Part shown: piece after piece, positions 36,702 through 45,988 of the stretch
How the letters are laid out: every line of letters starts with the position of its first letter
Numbering within the stretch: the stretch's first letter is position 1
DNA from: Desulfoferrobacter suflitae
GTDB taxonomy: Bacteria; Desulfobacterota; Syntrophobacteria; Syntrophobacterales; Syntrophobacteraceae
Direction: 5' to 3'
Assembly (NCBI RefSeq): GCF_022603395.1
Contig: NZ_JAIBKA010000001.1
Span: 556,058-620,057, forward strand
DNA: 64,000 bases
Program-made: the position numbers and the translations under genes
The notes under the pieces: generated by a model
Seen by the model: only the letters and a program-made list of their open reading frames with translations
What the model was told of the DNA's origin: nothing
Databases searched by the model: none

Positions 36702-38600
36702 CTAGAGCTCCTGAATCATTTCGATGTCCGCCTGGCTGCTCTGCTGATCGAGCCACGCCTGCCACAGCTGATTCTCCTTTTCCGTTTGCAGCCGCTGCTG
36801 GATCTGCGTGCGATTCTTGGCCAAATCTTCCTTGGCCGGCTCCTTTTTCCCAATCAACTGATAAACCATAAAAAATTGTCCATTGACATCCAGAGGTTCT
36901 TCGGGGAAAGGAGCTGCTTCGTTCAGCCGGAACATCTTGTTGAGAACATCGCCTCCTATCCTCAGGTTCCGGTCCGGTTCCGTGCGTGAAAACCATGCGC
37001 TTTTCTTGACATCCAGCTTCTTTTCTGCGGCCGCCCGTTCCAGGCTGTTCACCTTCCTTGCCTGAGCCAACAGCTCTGCCGCAGCTTTTTGCGCGAGCTT
37101 GGCGGATTCCTGAGCCTTATAGTCCTGTTCGACCTTCCCCTTGACTTCATCATATTTCGGCACTTCCGGCGCTTTTACAGCGTCAACCTGAGCAATCAAA
37201 AAGCCTTGAGGTACTTCCAATGAACTGCTGATCCCGTTTTGCGGCAGATCAAACAACTCTTTCATGGCCTGTGGAGAAGCCGGAGCCTCGGGGAGTGATT
37301 CCGTCTGGGCAACCCAATCTTTGGTTTCCGTAACGGAGAATTTGTGCGCTTGCGCTGCCTTTTTGAGATCACCCTCGGCGTATGCCAGGTCGGCAAAATC
37401 GCGCGCCTTGTCGAAAGCAATATCCCTCGCCTGGTCACGCTTTAAAGTCAGCTCGATCTCGGAGCGCACCTCTTCCAAAGGAATCGTCCTCTCCGGGCGG
37501 GAATCTTCCACCTTGATGATATGAAAACCAAAAGGCGTGCGCACCAGTTCGCTTATTTCGCCCGGCTTGAGTGCAAAAGCGGCTTCGGTAAAGGGCGGCA
37601 CCATTTGACCACGGGTAAAGTAGCCCAGATCTCCTCCCTTTGGAGCGGTCGGTCCCTGCGAGTACTTTTCTGCCAGCTGAGCAAAATCCGCATCCTTCTG
37701 CCTGACTTCCTCCAGGACTTTCCCCGCTTCCGCTTTAGCTTTGGCCACTTCATCCTCGGGGGCGTTTTCATCGACGCGAAAAAGAATATGACGGGCCCTG
37801 ACTTCCGCCTCTTTGTGATACTTGTCTTTATTGTCCGTGTAATATTGCTCTATTTCGTCCGGCCCGACCGGCACATCCTGCAGGAACGCATCGGTTTTGA
37901 TCAACACCAGGGAAAATTTTCTCTTCTCAGGTTCCTTGTAAGCCTCCTTGTGCTTCTTGAAATACTCCTGCAACGCCTCGTCCGTCGGCACGACCTGACC
38001 GACAAATGCTTTGGGCTCTATTTCCGCGTAACTGATCTGGATGGGGCTGTAGCCGAAACGAAACTCGGCAACCACCTCTTCTTCGGTCACGACCGTCTGA
38101 CGCTTGATAAAATTTTCCACATTTCTGATGCTCAAATCCTCACGCAGCTGCTGTTCAAACATCTCCGGAGACATGCGATTTTGCTGCAAAATGCGCACAT
38201 AGCGCTCCTGATCAAATACCCCTTCTTTTTGGAATACTGGATACTCCAGGATTTGCTGCTGAACGTCCTGAGCGGTGGCGGTCAAACCAAGCTGGTGTGC
38301 CGCTTCGCTGACAAGATATTTCTGAATCAGCATGTTGAGCGCCTGCTGCCTGAGGTTGAGCTGCCGCAGCATATCCTCGGAAAGAGTGCTGCCAAACTGG
38401 CGCTTGTACATCTCAACCAGGTTGTTGTAGGTTTGGTCATATTCAGCAATGGTGATGAACTTGTCATTCACCCTCGCCATGCGAGTTGCGTCTCTGGAGG
38501 TAAACGAATAGCCGCCCCAAAAAATAAAAACAATCACGATCAGGAAAAGAGCGACTTTGATCAACCAGGAGGTCGCGTGTTTTCTGAAAACGTTAAGCAT
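36702..38600 (-). CDS. ppiD: Membrane-anchored peptidyl-prolyl isomerase PpiD/SurA-like
   Basis: Periplasmic chaperone tethered to the inner membrane near the Sec translocon. The 632-aa protein starts with a cytoplasmic [12 protein letters not shown] and one transmembrane helix ([19 protein letters not shown]). A SurA_N-like domain follows (residues about 35-200), then a parvulin domain (about 265-365) with [33 protein letters not shown] and [11 protein letters not shown]. The C-terminal domain resembles inactive PpiD repeats. The gene is the last in the DUF4126-GTPase run, with 28 bases to the PLDc_N gene. AGGAGG lies before the ATG. Confidence 0.92.
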   Translation of the reverse strand: MLNVFRKHATSWLIKVALFLIVIVFIFWGGYSFTSRDATRMARVNDKFITIAEYDQTYNNLVEMYKRQFGSTLSEDMLRQLNLRQQALNMLIQKYLVSEAAHQLGLTATAQDVQQQILEYPVFQKEGVFDQERYVRILQQNRMSPEMFEQQLREDLSIRNVENFIKRQTVVTEEEVVAEFRFGYSPIQISYAEIEPKAFVGQVVPTDEALQEYFKKHKEAYKEPEKRKFSLVLIKTDAFLQDVPVGPDEIEQYYTDNKDKYHKEAEVRARHILFRVDENAPEDEVAKAKAEAGKVLEEVRQKDADFAQLAEKYSQGPTAPKGGDLGYFTRGQMVPPFTEAAFALKPGEISELVRTPFGFHIIKVEDSRPERTIPLEEVRSEIELTLKRDQARDIAFDKARDFADLAYAEGDLKKAAQAHKFSVTETKDWVAQTESLPEAPASPQAMKELFDLPQNGISSSLEVPQGFLIAQVDAVKAPEVPKYDEVKGKVEQDYKAQESAKLAQKAAAELLAQARKVNSLERAAAEKKLDVKKSAWFSRTEPDRNLRIGGDVLNKMFRLNEAAPFPEEPLDVNGQFFMVYQLIGKKEPAKEDLAKNRTQIQQRLQTEKENQLWQAWLDQQSSQADIEMIQEL

Positions 38601-38628
38601 AATCGGCAAAGGCCTCCTTGCTAATGAA

Positions 38629-38838
38629 TTAGGTTCTCTCGAGCGGTTCTGTGTGCCGCCGCATGAACAAAATATAAATCATGCCACCCACGAAGGGTAA
38701 AGTCGCGACCAGGAAAAACCACATCATCTTCTTTCCGGGAGTGGCAAAGCGCCGCTTGGGGATGTCCAAGATGGACCAGAACGTGGGGATGAGCGGGGTC
38801 CCGAAAAGGACAATCAATATCAAAATCTGCAACGGCAT
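38629..38838 (-). CDS. PLDc_N-domain small membrane protein
   Basis: A 69-aa protein with two transmembrane helices (residues 3-23 and 40-58) separated by [20 protein letters not shown] and ending [10 protein letters not shown]. The W..LDI and K..W motif spacing matches the phospholipase D N-terminal transmembrane domain (PF13396), present here without any nuclease domain. The first gene base comes 3 bases after the stop of the GTPase upstream, so it is tightly coupled to it. The function is unknown; such proteins are often found as adaptors next to other membrane genes. Confidence 0.8.
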   Translation of the reverse strand: MPLQILILIVLFGTPLIPTFWSILDIPKRRFATPGKKMMWFFLVATLPFVGGMIYILFMRRHTEPLERT

Positions 38839-38841
38839 AGG

Positions 38842-40569
38842 TCAGTCTTCCGATTTTCTTTCATGAAGGACACCGATGGCTGCCATGCGCGCCTCCAATT
38901 CTCGATCATAATCCTGCATTTGTTCAATAATGGAATCCAGCTCCGCTTCCCACACCCTGATCAGCTCTGATTTGAGTGACTCTATAAACTTTTGAGCATG
39001 CCGCTGCAAGAGTTTCTTGTACCGGGCATAAAAACGAAACGCAAAAAACACATTGAGCAGAATGTAGCTCCCCAACGCGGCCAGCCCCACAGGACTGAAT
39101 AGATGCTGCACCAACGCGGAGAGCACAATAACCAAACCGGACCAGCCCGGGTTTTCCAGGAAGCTGCGCCATGCCGATTCCCCTGCCAGTGCCAGCAGCA
39201 TCAGCAGCAGGACGAATCCGTATGTCAGATACTGAATCGAGCGAAATCCCACGGCAGCGGGGGCCCGGGTCCTTGCCAGCCACATTTCAGCGGCACGATC
39301 CAGTCTCTCCTTTAACTCATCCCACTGGCTTGCGGGGTCAAGAATCGACTCGACTTGTTGCTGGAACATGGGCGGCAGTCCGCGACTCAACAGCCCATGT
39401 GCCACGCGATCCTGCAATCGCTCCAACCGGCGCTGCAGCATTTCCGCCGTCCGGCCCTCGATGAGCAGCTGCGTCACGGAGCGCTGCGGCTCCTTCTCGA
39501 TCCACCGGCGCCAATCCCGAAGCAGGGAGAGCAGTACGCGCCCCGGACCTACCAGAATGCCGGAAAAATCGGTCCAGAAGTAGATGTCTTTACGAAGGTG
39601 GCCCGCCAGCCAGACATCCAGGGCCTGACCTCCTATGGCCGCCCAATCGGCGCGCCCATGCTGCACATCTTGGATGAATTTTTCCAGCACCTGCCGCGCG
39701 GCTGCAATGTTCATGGCTTCTTTGTCCAAAACCGACAACAGTTGCTGAACCTCAACATCTATGTTGGCGGCTTTGATCGCCATGATCTCTTTGACGTCTC
39801 GATGCTGGAAAATTTGCCGGCGAAAGCTCCCGAATTGGTTCCATGGAGCTACCGGGTGATTGCCCAAAATCTGGCCGGCGGAAAGGGCGTAAATCAAAGG
39901 ATGGGAGACCTCATTTTCAATGAGATATCGCTGAAAATTCTCCGTGACCCTGGATAACCTGTCATAACCCTCCTCCTTGGGCTGCCCCTCAAAGAGGAGG
40001 TCTGCTTTGTTCAAGACAAAGTAAAAATTTTGCTTGGCTTTGGGAACATGCCGCAGGAATTGATAAAAGCGTTCATCGGCGTACTTTTCCGGCGAGGTGA
40101 TCCACACCAGTACATCCAGATGTTCCAGGAATGTGTTGACATGCTCCCGGTGCAAGGTGGACAGGCTGTCGAAATCAGGCAGGTCACACAGCAGGATTTG
40201 CCGAATGGAATCCGCCTGGTGCTTGATACTGCGCCAGGGAACCGCGGCCTGCTGCAGATTCGCAGGGAGAAAGCTTGCCTCGTGGTGGTAGATGAGAACC
40301 TGATTCGTATGGGGACGGCGATGGCTGGTAGAACTGATCTCCGACCCCGCCAGGGCGTTCATGATGCTCGACTTTCCGACTCCGGTCCCACCCAGGAGGC
40401 CAATGGTCAAGAAACCTTCGGCAAGACCGTCAAGCTTGTGCAGGTATTTTTCCGACTGTGCCAGGAGGTCGTCCCTTTCTTTCGCGGAGAAAGTAAAGAA
40501 GGACCCGTCACCCAGCAGCGCCTGGAATTGAGTGAGGTCATTGCGCAGTTCCAGTACAGAATGTTTCAC
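38842..40569 (-). CDS. Dynamin-like GTPase with C-terminal membrane helices (GTPase B)
   Basis: A 575-aa protein. The G domain (residues 50-250) shows P-loop LGGTGVGKSS (59-68), G3 DLPDFDS (129-135) and G4 VLNKAD (about 190). A long helical region follows, then a cluster of hydrophobic segments near residues 440-510 (YGFVLLLMLLALAG, SGLVIVLSALVQHLF, AALGSYILLNVFFAF) and a basic, charged tail. This is the plan of bacterial dynamin-like proteins or large membrane GTPases. It shares the SPEKYADERFYQFL block with its neighbour, showing common origin. It is 54 bases after GTPase A. Confidence 0.82.
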   Translation of the reverse strand: MKHSVLELRNDLTQFQALLGDGSFFTFSAKERDDLLAQSEKYLHKLDGLAEGFLTIGLLGGTGVGKSSIMNALAGSEISSTSHRRPHTNQVLIYHHEASFLPANLQQAAVPWRSIKHQADSIRQILLCDLPDFDSLSTLHREHVNTFLEHLDVLVWITSPEKYADERFYQFLRHVPKAKQNFYFVLNKADLLFEGQPKEEGYDRLSRVTENFQRYLIENEVSHPLIYALSAGQILGNHPVAPWNQFGSFRRQIFQHRDVKEIMAIKAANIDVEVQQLLSVLDKEAMNIAAARQVLEKFIQDVQHGRADWAAIGGQALDVWLAGHLRKDIYFWTDFSGILVGPGRVLLSLLRDWRRWIEKEPQRSVTQLLIEGRTAEMLQRRLERLQDRVAHGLLSRGLPPMFQQQVESILDPASQWDELKERLDRAAEMWLARTRAPAAVGFRSIQYLTYGFVLLLMLLALAGESAWRSFLENPGWSGLVIVLSALVQHLFSPVGLAALGSYILLNVFFAFRFYARYKKLLQRHAQKFIESLKSELIRVWEAELDSIIEQMQDYDRELEARMAAIGVLHERKSED

Positions 40570-40623
40570 AGAACCTCTCCTGGTGCAATTCGATCACCGA
40601 ATCGCGTGACAGCACCCGCATCC

Positions 40624-42366
40624 TCAAGCAGCCGCCAGTGAATGCCGCAGCGCCTCCAGTTCATCCATGGTTCCCTTTGGAGTTGTGAGGGACTGGATCC
40701 CTTCCACATAACGATCCCGCTGCTCGTGCAGAACGGAAAGCACTCCTTCCTGGTATCTCTTGGCCAATTGGCGGGCGATTTTGTGCAGTTCCTGGTAAGC
40801 AAACAGTTCGACGGCTCCCTTGGTCACAAAGGGAGCCAAAACCGAATCCAGTGCCGCCTCCAAAAAAGTAATTCCACCTCCGATAGCGGTTTCAAACGAA
40901 AGGATCAAGGCTCCCCACAGAACTGAGGTGGAATAAATACCCCACTCCTTGCTCTTGGGAATGCCCTGGGCCAGTTGATTGAAGGTATCTTCCAGCCACA
41001 CGGCGAGTTTTTCCTGTTCGTCCCAAACTCGCGCCCTGATCTCCTCATCACTCAGTTTGATCCCGCTCTGGCGCAAAGTACGGTACAGAGGGGCGTTCGG
41101 GTCCGAGGGGGACAAATTTTCCAGAACCGACCTGTTCAATTTTTCCACCGCCGCCATGATCGGTTCAAGATTAAGCTTTTTGCGAATTCTCAGCAGGACG
41201 TCCCGGCGGGATTCCTGCCGTCCTTGGGTCTGCAATCCAAGCAATTTCAGGGGGCTCAGGAGGATCTTGAAGACAAAACGCCGCGGTTTTCTGAGCACGT
41301 CGTATTTGCTGAACAGTGCCCGCACCTCCGCCTGCAGGTAATCGCGGCTTTCCTGATCAAAATGTTTGCGCTGCTGATCGAGCAACTTGTCGCAAACCGA
41401 CTTGTGAAGCGCCTCGAGTCTGCCGAGCCAGGCTCTTGCTTCGCCGTGTTCGTGTTCCAGGAGCTCAATGAGCTCACCAAGCTGCTCCCGTAACGCTCGT
41501 GTTCGCCTCTGCCGCTCGAGTGCGAGCACTTGCGGCATGGTTTCCCTGGCAAGTTGTGCCAGAAAAACCGCGAGAAAACCCTTGAACTCCTCCTGCCGGC
41601 GCAGCTGTTCGGAAGGATTGGCGGGGATATACGGCAGCACCCAAAGGAAATCCCTTGCCATGCTGACCCCTTGCTCTACCAGGGAGGCGTTCAGGTCTTC
41701 CCATCGCAACACCTTTTCCGCTTTGTTGAGCAGCACAAAACAGATCTTGCCGTCCAGGCGTATGCGCTGCAAAAACTGGAAGGGAACCTCGTCAGCATAT
41801 TTTTCCTGGCTGGTCACAAAGACGACGGCATCCGCCAGCAAATAGAGGTCTTCCACTATCGCTCGGTTCCTCACTTCCAGGCTGTCCAGGTCGGGTGTGT
41901 CAACGATGGCCAGATGCGCGAGATCCTCCCGCGAATGCTCAATGATCAACAGATCCCCCGGGGCCCCCGGGCGAGGGCTCGAGATTTCACCCTCTGCAGA
42001 GTGCGAGCGGACGGCGACCGATTCAAACGGAAAATCGTCTTGGACGGGCGCTTGGCGATGAGCACAAACGATGGGGCCGAGGGTTTTCGGCCTTTCTACA
42101 CCGGTCGCACTCAACCCCTGACCGCATATGGCGTTGAAGATGGTGGACTTTCCCGTTCCAGTACCGCCCACCAACACAACCCAGAGCAGCTCTCTTCCGT
42201 GCTTGTAGGCATAGACGGCCCACCTCCTGGGCAGCTCCTGCACAATCCGCTGGATGTGTTTTGCAGCGGGCGTCAGTCCAGGGCATCTGATGTTCGCCCA
42301 TGCAAGGGGACTGTGATTATCGGGCATGAGATGGCTGGGGCGCCTCCAATCAAAAGAGCTTTTCAT
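40624..42366 (-). CDS. Dynamin-like GTPase (GTPase A)
   Basis: A 580-aa GTPase with P-loop VGGTGTGKST (66-75), G3 DTPDLDS (156-162) and a G4 motif written LLNKAEK (213-218), where the usual Asp is Glu. SQEKYADEVPFQFLQ repeats the signature of the second GTPase. Helical regions follow (ELIELLEHEHGEARAWL), with a weakly hydrophobic segment near residue 490 (SVLWGALILSFETAIGGGIT). The start overlaps the DUF4126 stop by 17 bases, so the two are coupled. A heteromeric pair with GTPase B is likely, as in other paired bacterial dynamins, but this is inferred. Confidence 0.8.
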   Translation of the reverse strand: MKSSFDWRRPSHLMPDNHSPLAWANIRCPGLTPAAKHIQRIVQELPRRWAVYAYKHGRELLWVVLVGGTGTGKSTIFNAICGQGLSATGVERPKTLGPIVCAHRQAPVQDDFPFESVAVRSHSAEGEISSPRPGAPGDLLIIEHSREDLAHLAIVDTPDLDSLEVRNRAIVEDLYLLADAVVFVTSQEKYADEVPFQFLQRIRLDGKICFVLLNKAEKVLRWEDLNASLVEQGVSMARDFLWVLPYIPANPSEQLRRQEEFKGFLAVFLAQLARETMPQVLALERQRRTRALREQLGELIELLEHEHGEARAWLGRLEALHKSVCDKLLDQQRKHFDQESRDYLQAEVRALFSKYDVLRKPRRFVFKILLSPLKLLGLQTQGRQESRRDVLLRIRKKLNLEPIMAAVEKLNRSVLENLSPSDPNAPLYRTLRQSGIKLSDEEIRARVWDEQEKLAVWLEDTFNQLAQGIPKSKEWGIYSTSVLWGALILSFETAIGGGITFLEAALDSVLAPFVTKGAVELFAYQELHKIARQLAKRYQEGVLSVLHEQRDRYVEGIQSLTTPKGTMDELEALRHSLAAA

Positions 42367-43339
42367 CGGGCTTATCTTTGGGAGTCAAATCCGCCGGCAG
42401 AGTGGTCGCAAGCGGTTGATAAAGCTGCAACAGCCAGTCGCCGCTGGCGGTCCGCAGCAGCCACTTGGCCAGTAACGAACCCGGATAGCTCTTGTGTTGC
42501 GTAAGCTCATCCAGAGGCAGGACCTTATCCTGCAGGCGAAACCGGCGACGGTGAAGCAGGTGAATGGCTTGGGAACTGATGACCACCCGCAGCGGACTGA
42601 ACTTTGCCATACCAGGCACTTTCAGCGAGTGCGCACGGCCCGTCCAGCAGACCTTTTCACCGGGCTGCTTGTGCTGCTCATAAAATCTGTCATACTGGAA
42701 GGGCAACGAGCGCGATTCCATCCAGGCCGCTTCCTTGCGGAGAAAACATTTTATTCTGAAAAGGATTGCTCCCAAAAGCATGCGCACCGTTCGAAAAATG
42801 AGGGGGAACACCATGACAAAAATCGCTAAGCACAGCAACGTCAGAAAAAAGGTGACTTTCGGGTAAGCCAGGCTCAGATACGTATATCCCACTGCCAGCA
42901 CGTCTTCACCGGTGCTCACGACAAAGTTGGAAACGGGCTCGGGGCTGGCATTGACGATGACCCGCGTTCCTGCTTTGGTGATATGCGCCACCGAGGCGAG
43001 GCTGGCGCCGAGCATGAAGACCATCACTTCCATCGCGGGAGAAGCTTCCCCCACCTGCATCAGGGCCAGCATTGCTCCCCCAAGAGGGCGAATGATGGTG
43101 TGAAGGGAATCCCATAGCGTGTCCAGCCCCGGCACCTTATCCATCAAGAATTCAATGACATAAAGGAAAACCGCCAGAAAAATCACCGCGTCGTTGGCCA
43201 ACACATGAAGCTCCGGCGGAAGCCCCTGTACCAGCTGGTACTTGACGCAAATACCTGTCACCGCCACCGTGGCGTAGAGGTTGATACCCGCAATAAAGGA
43301 CAATCCCAATAATGAACCAAGCTTGGCAATCACTTCCAT
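42350..43339 (-). CDS. DUF4126 membrane protein
   Basis: A 329-aa protein. Residues 1-190 form the DUF4126 membrane domain with about five helices (LGLSFIAGINLYATVAVTGI, DAVIFLAVFLYVIEFLMDKV, MEVMVFMLGASLASVAHITK). The C-terminal 130 residues are soluble (WTGRAHSLKVPGMAKFSP, VISSQAIHLLHRRRFRLQDK) and look like a PH-type cytoplasmic domain. The function is unknown. It starts the GTPase-PLDc_N-PpiD run, making it the likely membrane platform of that module. The ATG lies in a normal context. Confidence 0.85.
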   Translation of the reverse strand: MEVIAKLGSLLGLSFIAGINLYATVAVTGICVKYQLVQGLPPELHVLANDAVIFLAVFLYVIEFLMDKVPGLDTLWDSLHTIIRPLGGAMLALMQVGEASPAMEVMVFMLGASLASVAHITKAGTRVIVNASPEPVSNFVVSTGEDVLAVGYTYLSLAYPKVTFFLTLLCLAIFVMVFPLIFRTVRMLLGAILFRIKCFLRKEAAWMESRSLPFQYDRFYEQHKQPGEKVCWTGRAHSLKVPGMAKFSPLRVVISSQAIHLLHRRRFRLQDKVLPLDELTQHKSYPGSLLAKWLLRTASGDWLLQLYQPLATTLPADLTPKDKPDEKLF

Positions 43340-43512
43340 AACGTGTCATCCTGAAATTCAGTTTTTTCAGTCATTCTAGGAAATTTTGCCGTTCATGGCA
43401 AGGAAGAGTAACGACGGGCCGGCACCTGAGGGTTCAGACCTTGAGTGACATGGTTCATGAGATATGCTACATACAGCGGCATAATGATCGGTCAATGCCC
43501 AAGTGGAACTTG

Positions 43513-43531
43513 TGCCGAAGCGACTTCGGCA
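43513..43531. other. Hairpin upstream of rpsF
   Basis: TGCCGAAG and CTTCGGCA pair perfectly around a CGA loop. No U-run follows on either strand, so it is not an obvious terminator. It lies just before a candidate promoter and could be an operator or leader structure. Confidence 0.45.
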
Positions 43532-43540
43532 GAAAAAATA

Positions 43541-43570
43541 TTGACCTGCCATAGACAGTCGTGGTATTCA
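43541..43570 (+). promoter_or_regulatory. Candidate promoter for the rpsF operon
   Basis: TTGACC (43541-43546), an 18-base spacer and TATTCA (43565-43570) lie 80 bases before rpsF, leaving a leader long enough for S6:S18 feedback control, known in other bacteria. A leader motif was not verified. Confidence 0.45.
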
Positions 43571-43650
43571 TTTCGCTTTATGATTATTTTGGCTCCTTGC
43601 TCCGAACCGTCAAGCGGAAGGGGCTGCTAACCCGAAAGGAGGAACTAACA

Positions 43651-44091
43651 ATGCGGAAGTATGAAACGTTTTTCATCGTCGATCCCGACCTGCCCGATGA
43701 GGTAACCGCGAGTGTCGACGAAAAATTCCAAACCATCATCACTTCCCAGGGGGGTGTCGTTTTGAACTACAGCCCCTGGGGCAAGAAAAAGCTGGCTTAT
43801 CCCGTCAAAAAGCGCTCCCGGGGTCTGTATGTGTTGGCGGAATATTCGGGCGGTCCTGAATTGGTCGCTGAACTCGAGCGCAACATGCGGCTGGACGAAC
43901 GTGTTCTCAAATTCATAACCGTCAAGCTCGAAGATCGTTTTGACCCCGAAAAAGAGCTCCCGCGCGATTCCGGCGCACGTCCCGTGTTTGACGAAGAAGA
44001 TGAAGCTCTGGTTAAGGCATCTGAAGCATCAGATGAGGAAGAAGGCGAAGAGTACGAGGAAGGCGATTACGAAGAAGAGGAAAACGAGTAA
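43651..44091 (+). CDS. rpsF: 30S ribosomal protein S6
   Basis: A ribosomal protein of the central platform of the 30S subunit, partner of S18. The first 100 residues are standard S6 (MRKYETFFIVDPDLPDEV, GKKKLAYPVKKRSRGLYVLA, KFITVKLEDRF). The last 45 residues are extra and almost entirely acidic (DEEEGEEYEEGDYEEEENE). The ATG at 43651 follows an excellent AGGAGG; the frame upstream is leader. Acidic tails occur in some S6 proteins, such as those that receive glutamate residues, but this one is long. rpsR starts 30 bases later. Confidence 0.96.
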   Translation: MRKYETFFIVDPDLPDEVTASVDEKFQTIITSQGGVVLNYSPWGKKKLAYPVKKRSRGLYVLAEYSGGPELVAELERNMRLDERVLKFITVKLEDRFDPEKELPRDSGARPVFDEEDEALVKASEASDEEEGEEYEEGDYEEEENE

Positions 44092-44121
44092 ATTCATAGA
44101 GCACTTAGATCGGAGCAGATT

Positions 44122-44367
44122 ATGGCTTTCAGACGCAGACGACGAACTTTTCATAGACGTAAGGTATGCCGCTTTTGTGTGGATAACGAATTGAAGATCG
44201 ATTACAAGGATCCCAAAACGTTGCGATATTTCGTCACAGAACGAGGCAAGATCGTTCCCAGACGCATTTCCGGAAATTGTGCAAAACACCAGCGCGAACT
44301 CACTCTGGCCATCAAACGAGCTCGCCAGGTGGCTCTGTTGCCGTTTACCACAATCCACACTATTTAG
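44122..44367 (+). CDS. rpsR: 30S ribosomal protein S18
   Basis: An 81-aa S18 that binds S6 in the 30S platform. The start [16 protein letters not shown] contains the CxxC of zinc-binding S18 (Cys-plus form). The core [20 protein letters not shown] and [20 protein letters not shown] is typical. It lies between rpsF and a DUF2232 gene, in the conserved rpsF-rpsR-(DUF2232)-rplI order. Confidence 0.97.
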   Translation: MAFRRRRRTFHRRKVCRFCVDNELKIDYKDPKTLRYFVTERGKIVPRRISGNCAKHQRELTLAIKRARQVALLPFTTIHTI

Positions 44368-44504
44368 ACGAGGTCCATCCGCGAGCCTGGCAGAGCGGTA
44401 ATTGATTGAGATAAAGCCGTGCCATGCCGGGCGGCTCGGCAAAACGGACTCGCCGGATTGAAATCATGCAGTTGCTGGTGGAGCAAGGCTCGGTATGACG
44501 ACCG

Positions 44505-45482
44505 ATGTTGCCCAATAACAAAAAGATGGTGCCACTGCACAACAACAGCGTTGCCCGCGAGTTTGCTGTGGGAATCGCAGCAACGCTCATATTCTTTACC
44601 TCCGTACTGCTGATCCCGATGATGGGAATATTTGTGGGGGTCTTTACTCCGCTGCCCACCCTTCTCAGCTTCTACCGATATGGTCCGCCCCTGGGACTTC
44701 TCGTCCCGGGCGGCGCGCTCCTGGGAGGGTGGGCGCTGTTTTCCTATCTCAACATTACCCAAAGCATGCCCTATCTCATGGAAATGCTGCTGTTGGGACT
44801 CATGCTTGCCGCCGGCATGCGGCGCAAATGGACGCTGGAAAAGACCATCGGTGTGGCCGGCCTGCTTGTGTTTGTGACGGGATCGATGATTTTCCTGCAA
44901 GCCCACAGTGCCGCTGACGGGGGGATATTTGCGAGTCTGGAAGAAGGACTGCGGAGAACCATCGAGGTCACTCTGCAACAATACGCGGGCATAACTCCTG
45001 AAGCACGCTTGCTGGAAGAATCCCTGGCCGGAGTGGTACCGGTAATCGTCAGGATTCTCCCCGGTGCTTCACTGGCTTCCGCTTTTGTTATGGCGTGGCT
45101 CAACCTGCTGATGGCAAAGCGCTTTTGTGAGGTCCGCCGCATTCCATTGCCCCCGTGGGGCAAATGGATCAGGTGGAAGGCCTCCGAACTTCTGGTTTGG
45201 GTGGTGATCGTAACCGGTTTTGCGCTCCTCCTTCCATCCCCATCAGTGAAGATGGTCGCCTTGAATCTGCTGATCATATTGGGAACTATCTATCTCTTTC
45301 AGGGATTGGCGATTATTTCCTTTTATTTTGAACGATGGAAGCTGCCCAAGATGCTTCGAGCCGTCTTCTACGGTTTCCTGCTGCTCCAGCAGTTTGCTTC
45401 TCTTGGTGCAGTGTTATTGGGGCTTTTCGATGTCTGGTTCGACTTCCGACGCCTGTCAAAAGAATCGCCCTCGAACGCCTGA
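44505..45482 (+). CDS. DUF2232 (YybS-like) membrane protein
   Basis: A 325-aa polytopic protein with about eight hydrophobic segments, such as TLIFFTSVLLIPMMGIFVGV, LLVPGGALLGGWALFSYL and IIFLFQ-like helices near the C terminus. It belongs to the DUF2232/YybS family, often found between rpsR and rplI in Gram-positive bacteria and Desulfobacterota. The function is unknown. The exact start is uncertain: ATG codons at 44505 and 44526 both lack a strong ribosome-binding site. The position between ribosomal genes suggests co-expression. Confidence 0.85.
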   Translation: MLPNNKKMVPLHNNSVAREFAVGIAATLIFFTSVLLIPMMGIFVGVFTPLPTLLSFYRYGPPLGLLVPGGALLGGWALFSYLNITQSMPYLMEMLLLGLMLAAGMRRKWTLEKTIGVAGLLVFVTGSMIFLQAHSAADGGIFASLEEGLRRTIEVTLQQYAGITPEARLLEESLAGVVPVIVRILPGASLASAFVMAWLNLLMAKRFCEVRRIPLPPWGKWIRWKASELLVWVVIVTGFALLLPSPSVKMVALNLLIILGTIYLFQGLAIISFYFERWKLPKMLRAVFYGFLLLQQFASLGAVLLGLFDVWFDFRRLSKESPSNA

Positions 45483-45536
45483 CCCCGGTTATCACGACCA
45501 ACGCATTAACGTATAGTTGTTTTTAGGGAGATGAGC

Positions 45537-45983
45537 ATGAAGATAATCCTTACCGAGAACATAGCTTCGCTCGGCGAAATCGGCCAAATTGTGAATGTTG
45601 CGCCCGGCTATGCGCGCAACTACCTCCTTCCGCAGGGACTGGCGCTCAAGGCCACTGGCGAAAACGTCCGTGAGCTCGAGCATCGCAAGAGAATTCTGGC
45701 CGCCAAACGAGAAAAAGTCCGCCGGGAGATGCTTTCGGCTGCAGAAAAACTCAATCAGGTCAGCATCCAGCTGCATCGCAAGGTGGCAGAGGACGATAAA
45801 CTGTATGGTTCCGTGAGTGTTGTGGACATTGCCAATGCGCTCGAGGGGCAGGGATTTGAAGTCGACCGGAAAAACATCATCCTCGACCAGCCCATAAAGC
45901 AGCTGGGAACCTACTCAGTGCCAATTCGCATGGGCTCGGATGTCAACGCCAACATTCAACTGGTGATCGAAAAAGAAGAATAA
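45537..45983 (+). CDS. rplI: 50S ribosomal protein L9
   Basis: A 148-aa L9 with the classical N-terminal domain (MKIILTENIASLGEIGQIVN, GYARNYLLPQGLAL), a long central helix rich in Lys and Glu, and the C-terminal domain (KLYGSVSVVDIANAL, QLGTYSVPI). An ATG two codons earlier is in frame, but GGGAG directly abuts it, so the ATG at 45537 fits spacing better. dnaB starts 5 bases after its stop. Confidence 0.96.
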   Translation: MKIILTENIASLGEIGQIVNVAPGYARNYLLPQGLALKATGENVRELEHRKRILAAKREKVRREMLSAAEKLNQVSIQLHRKVAEDDKLYGSVSVVDIANALEGQGFEVDRKNIILDQPIKQLGTYSVPIRMGSDVNANIQLVIEKEE

Positions 45984-45988
45984 GGCTC

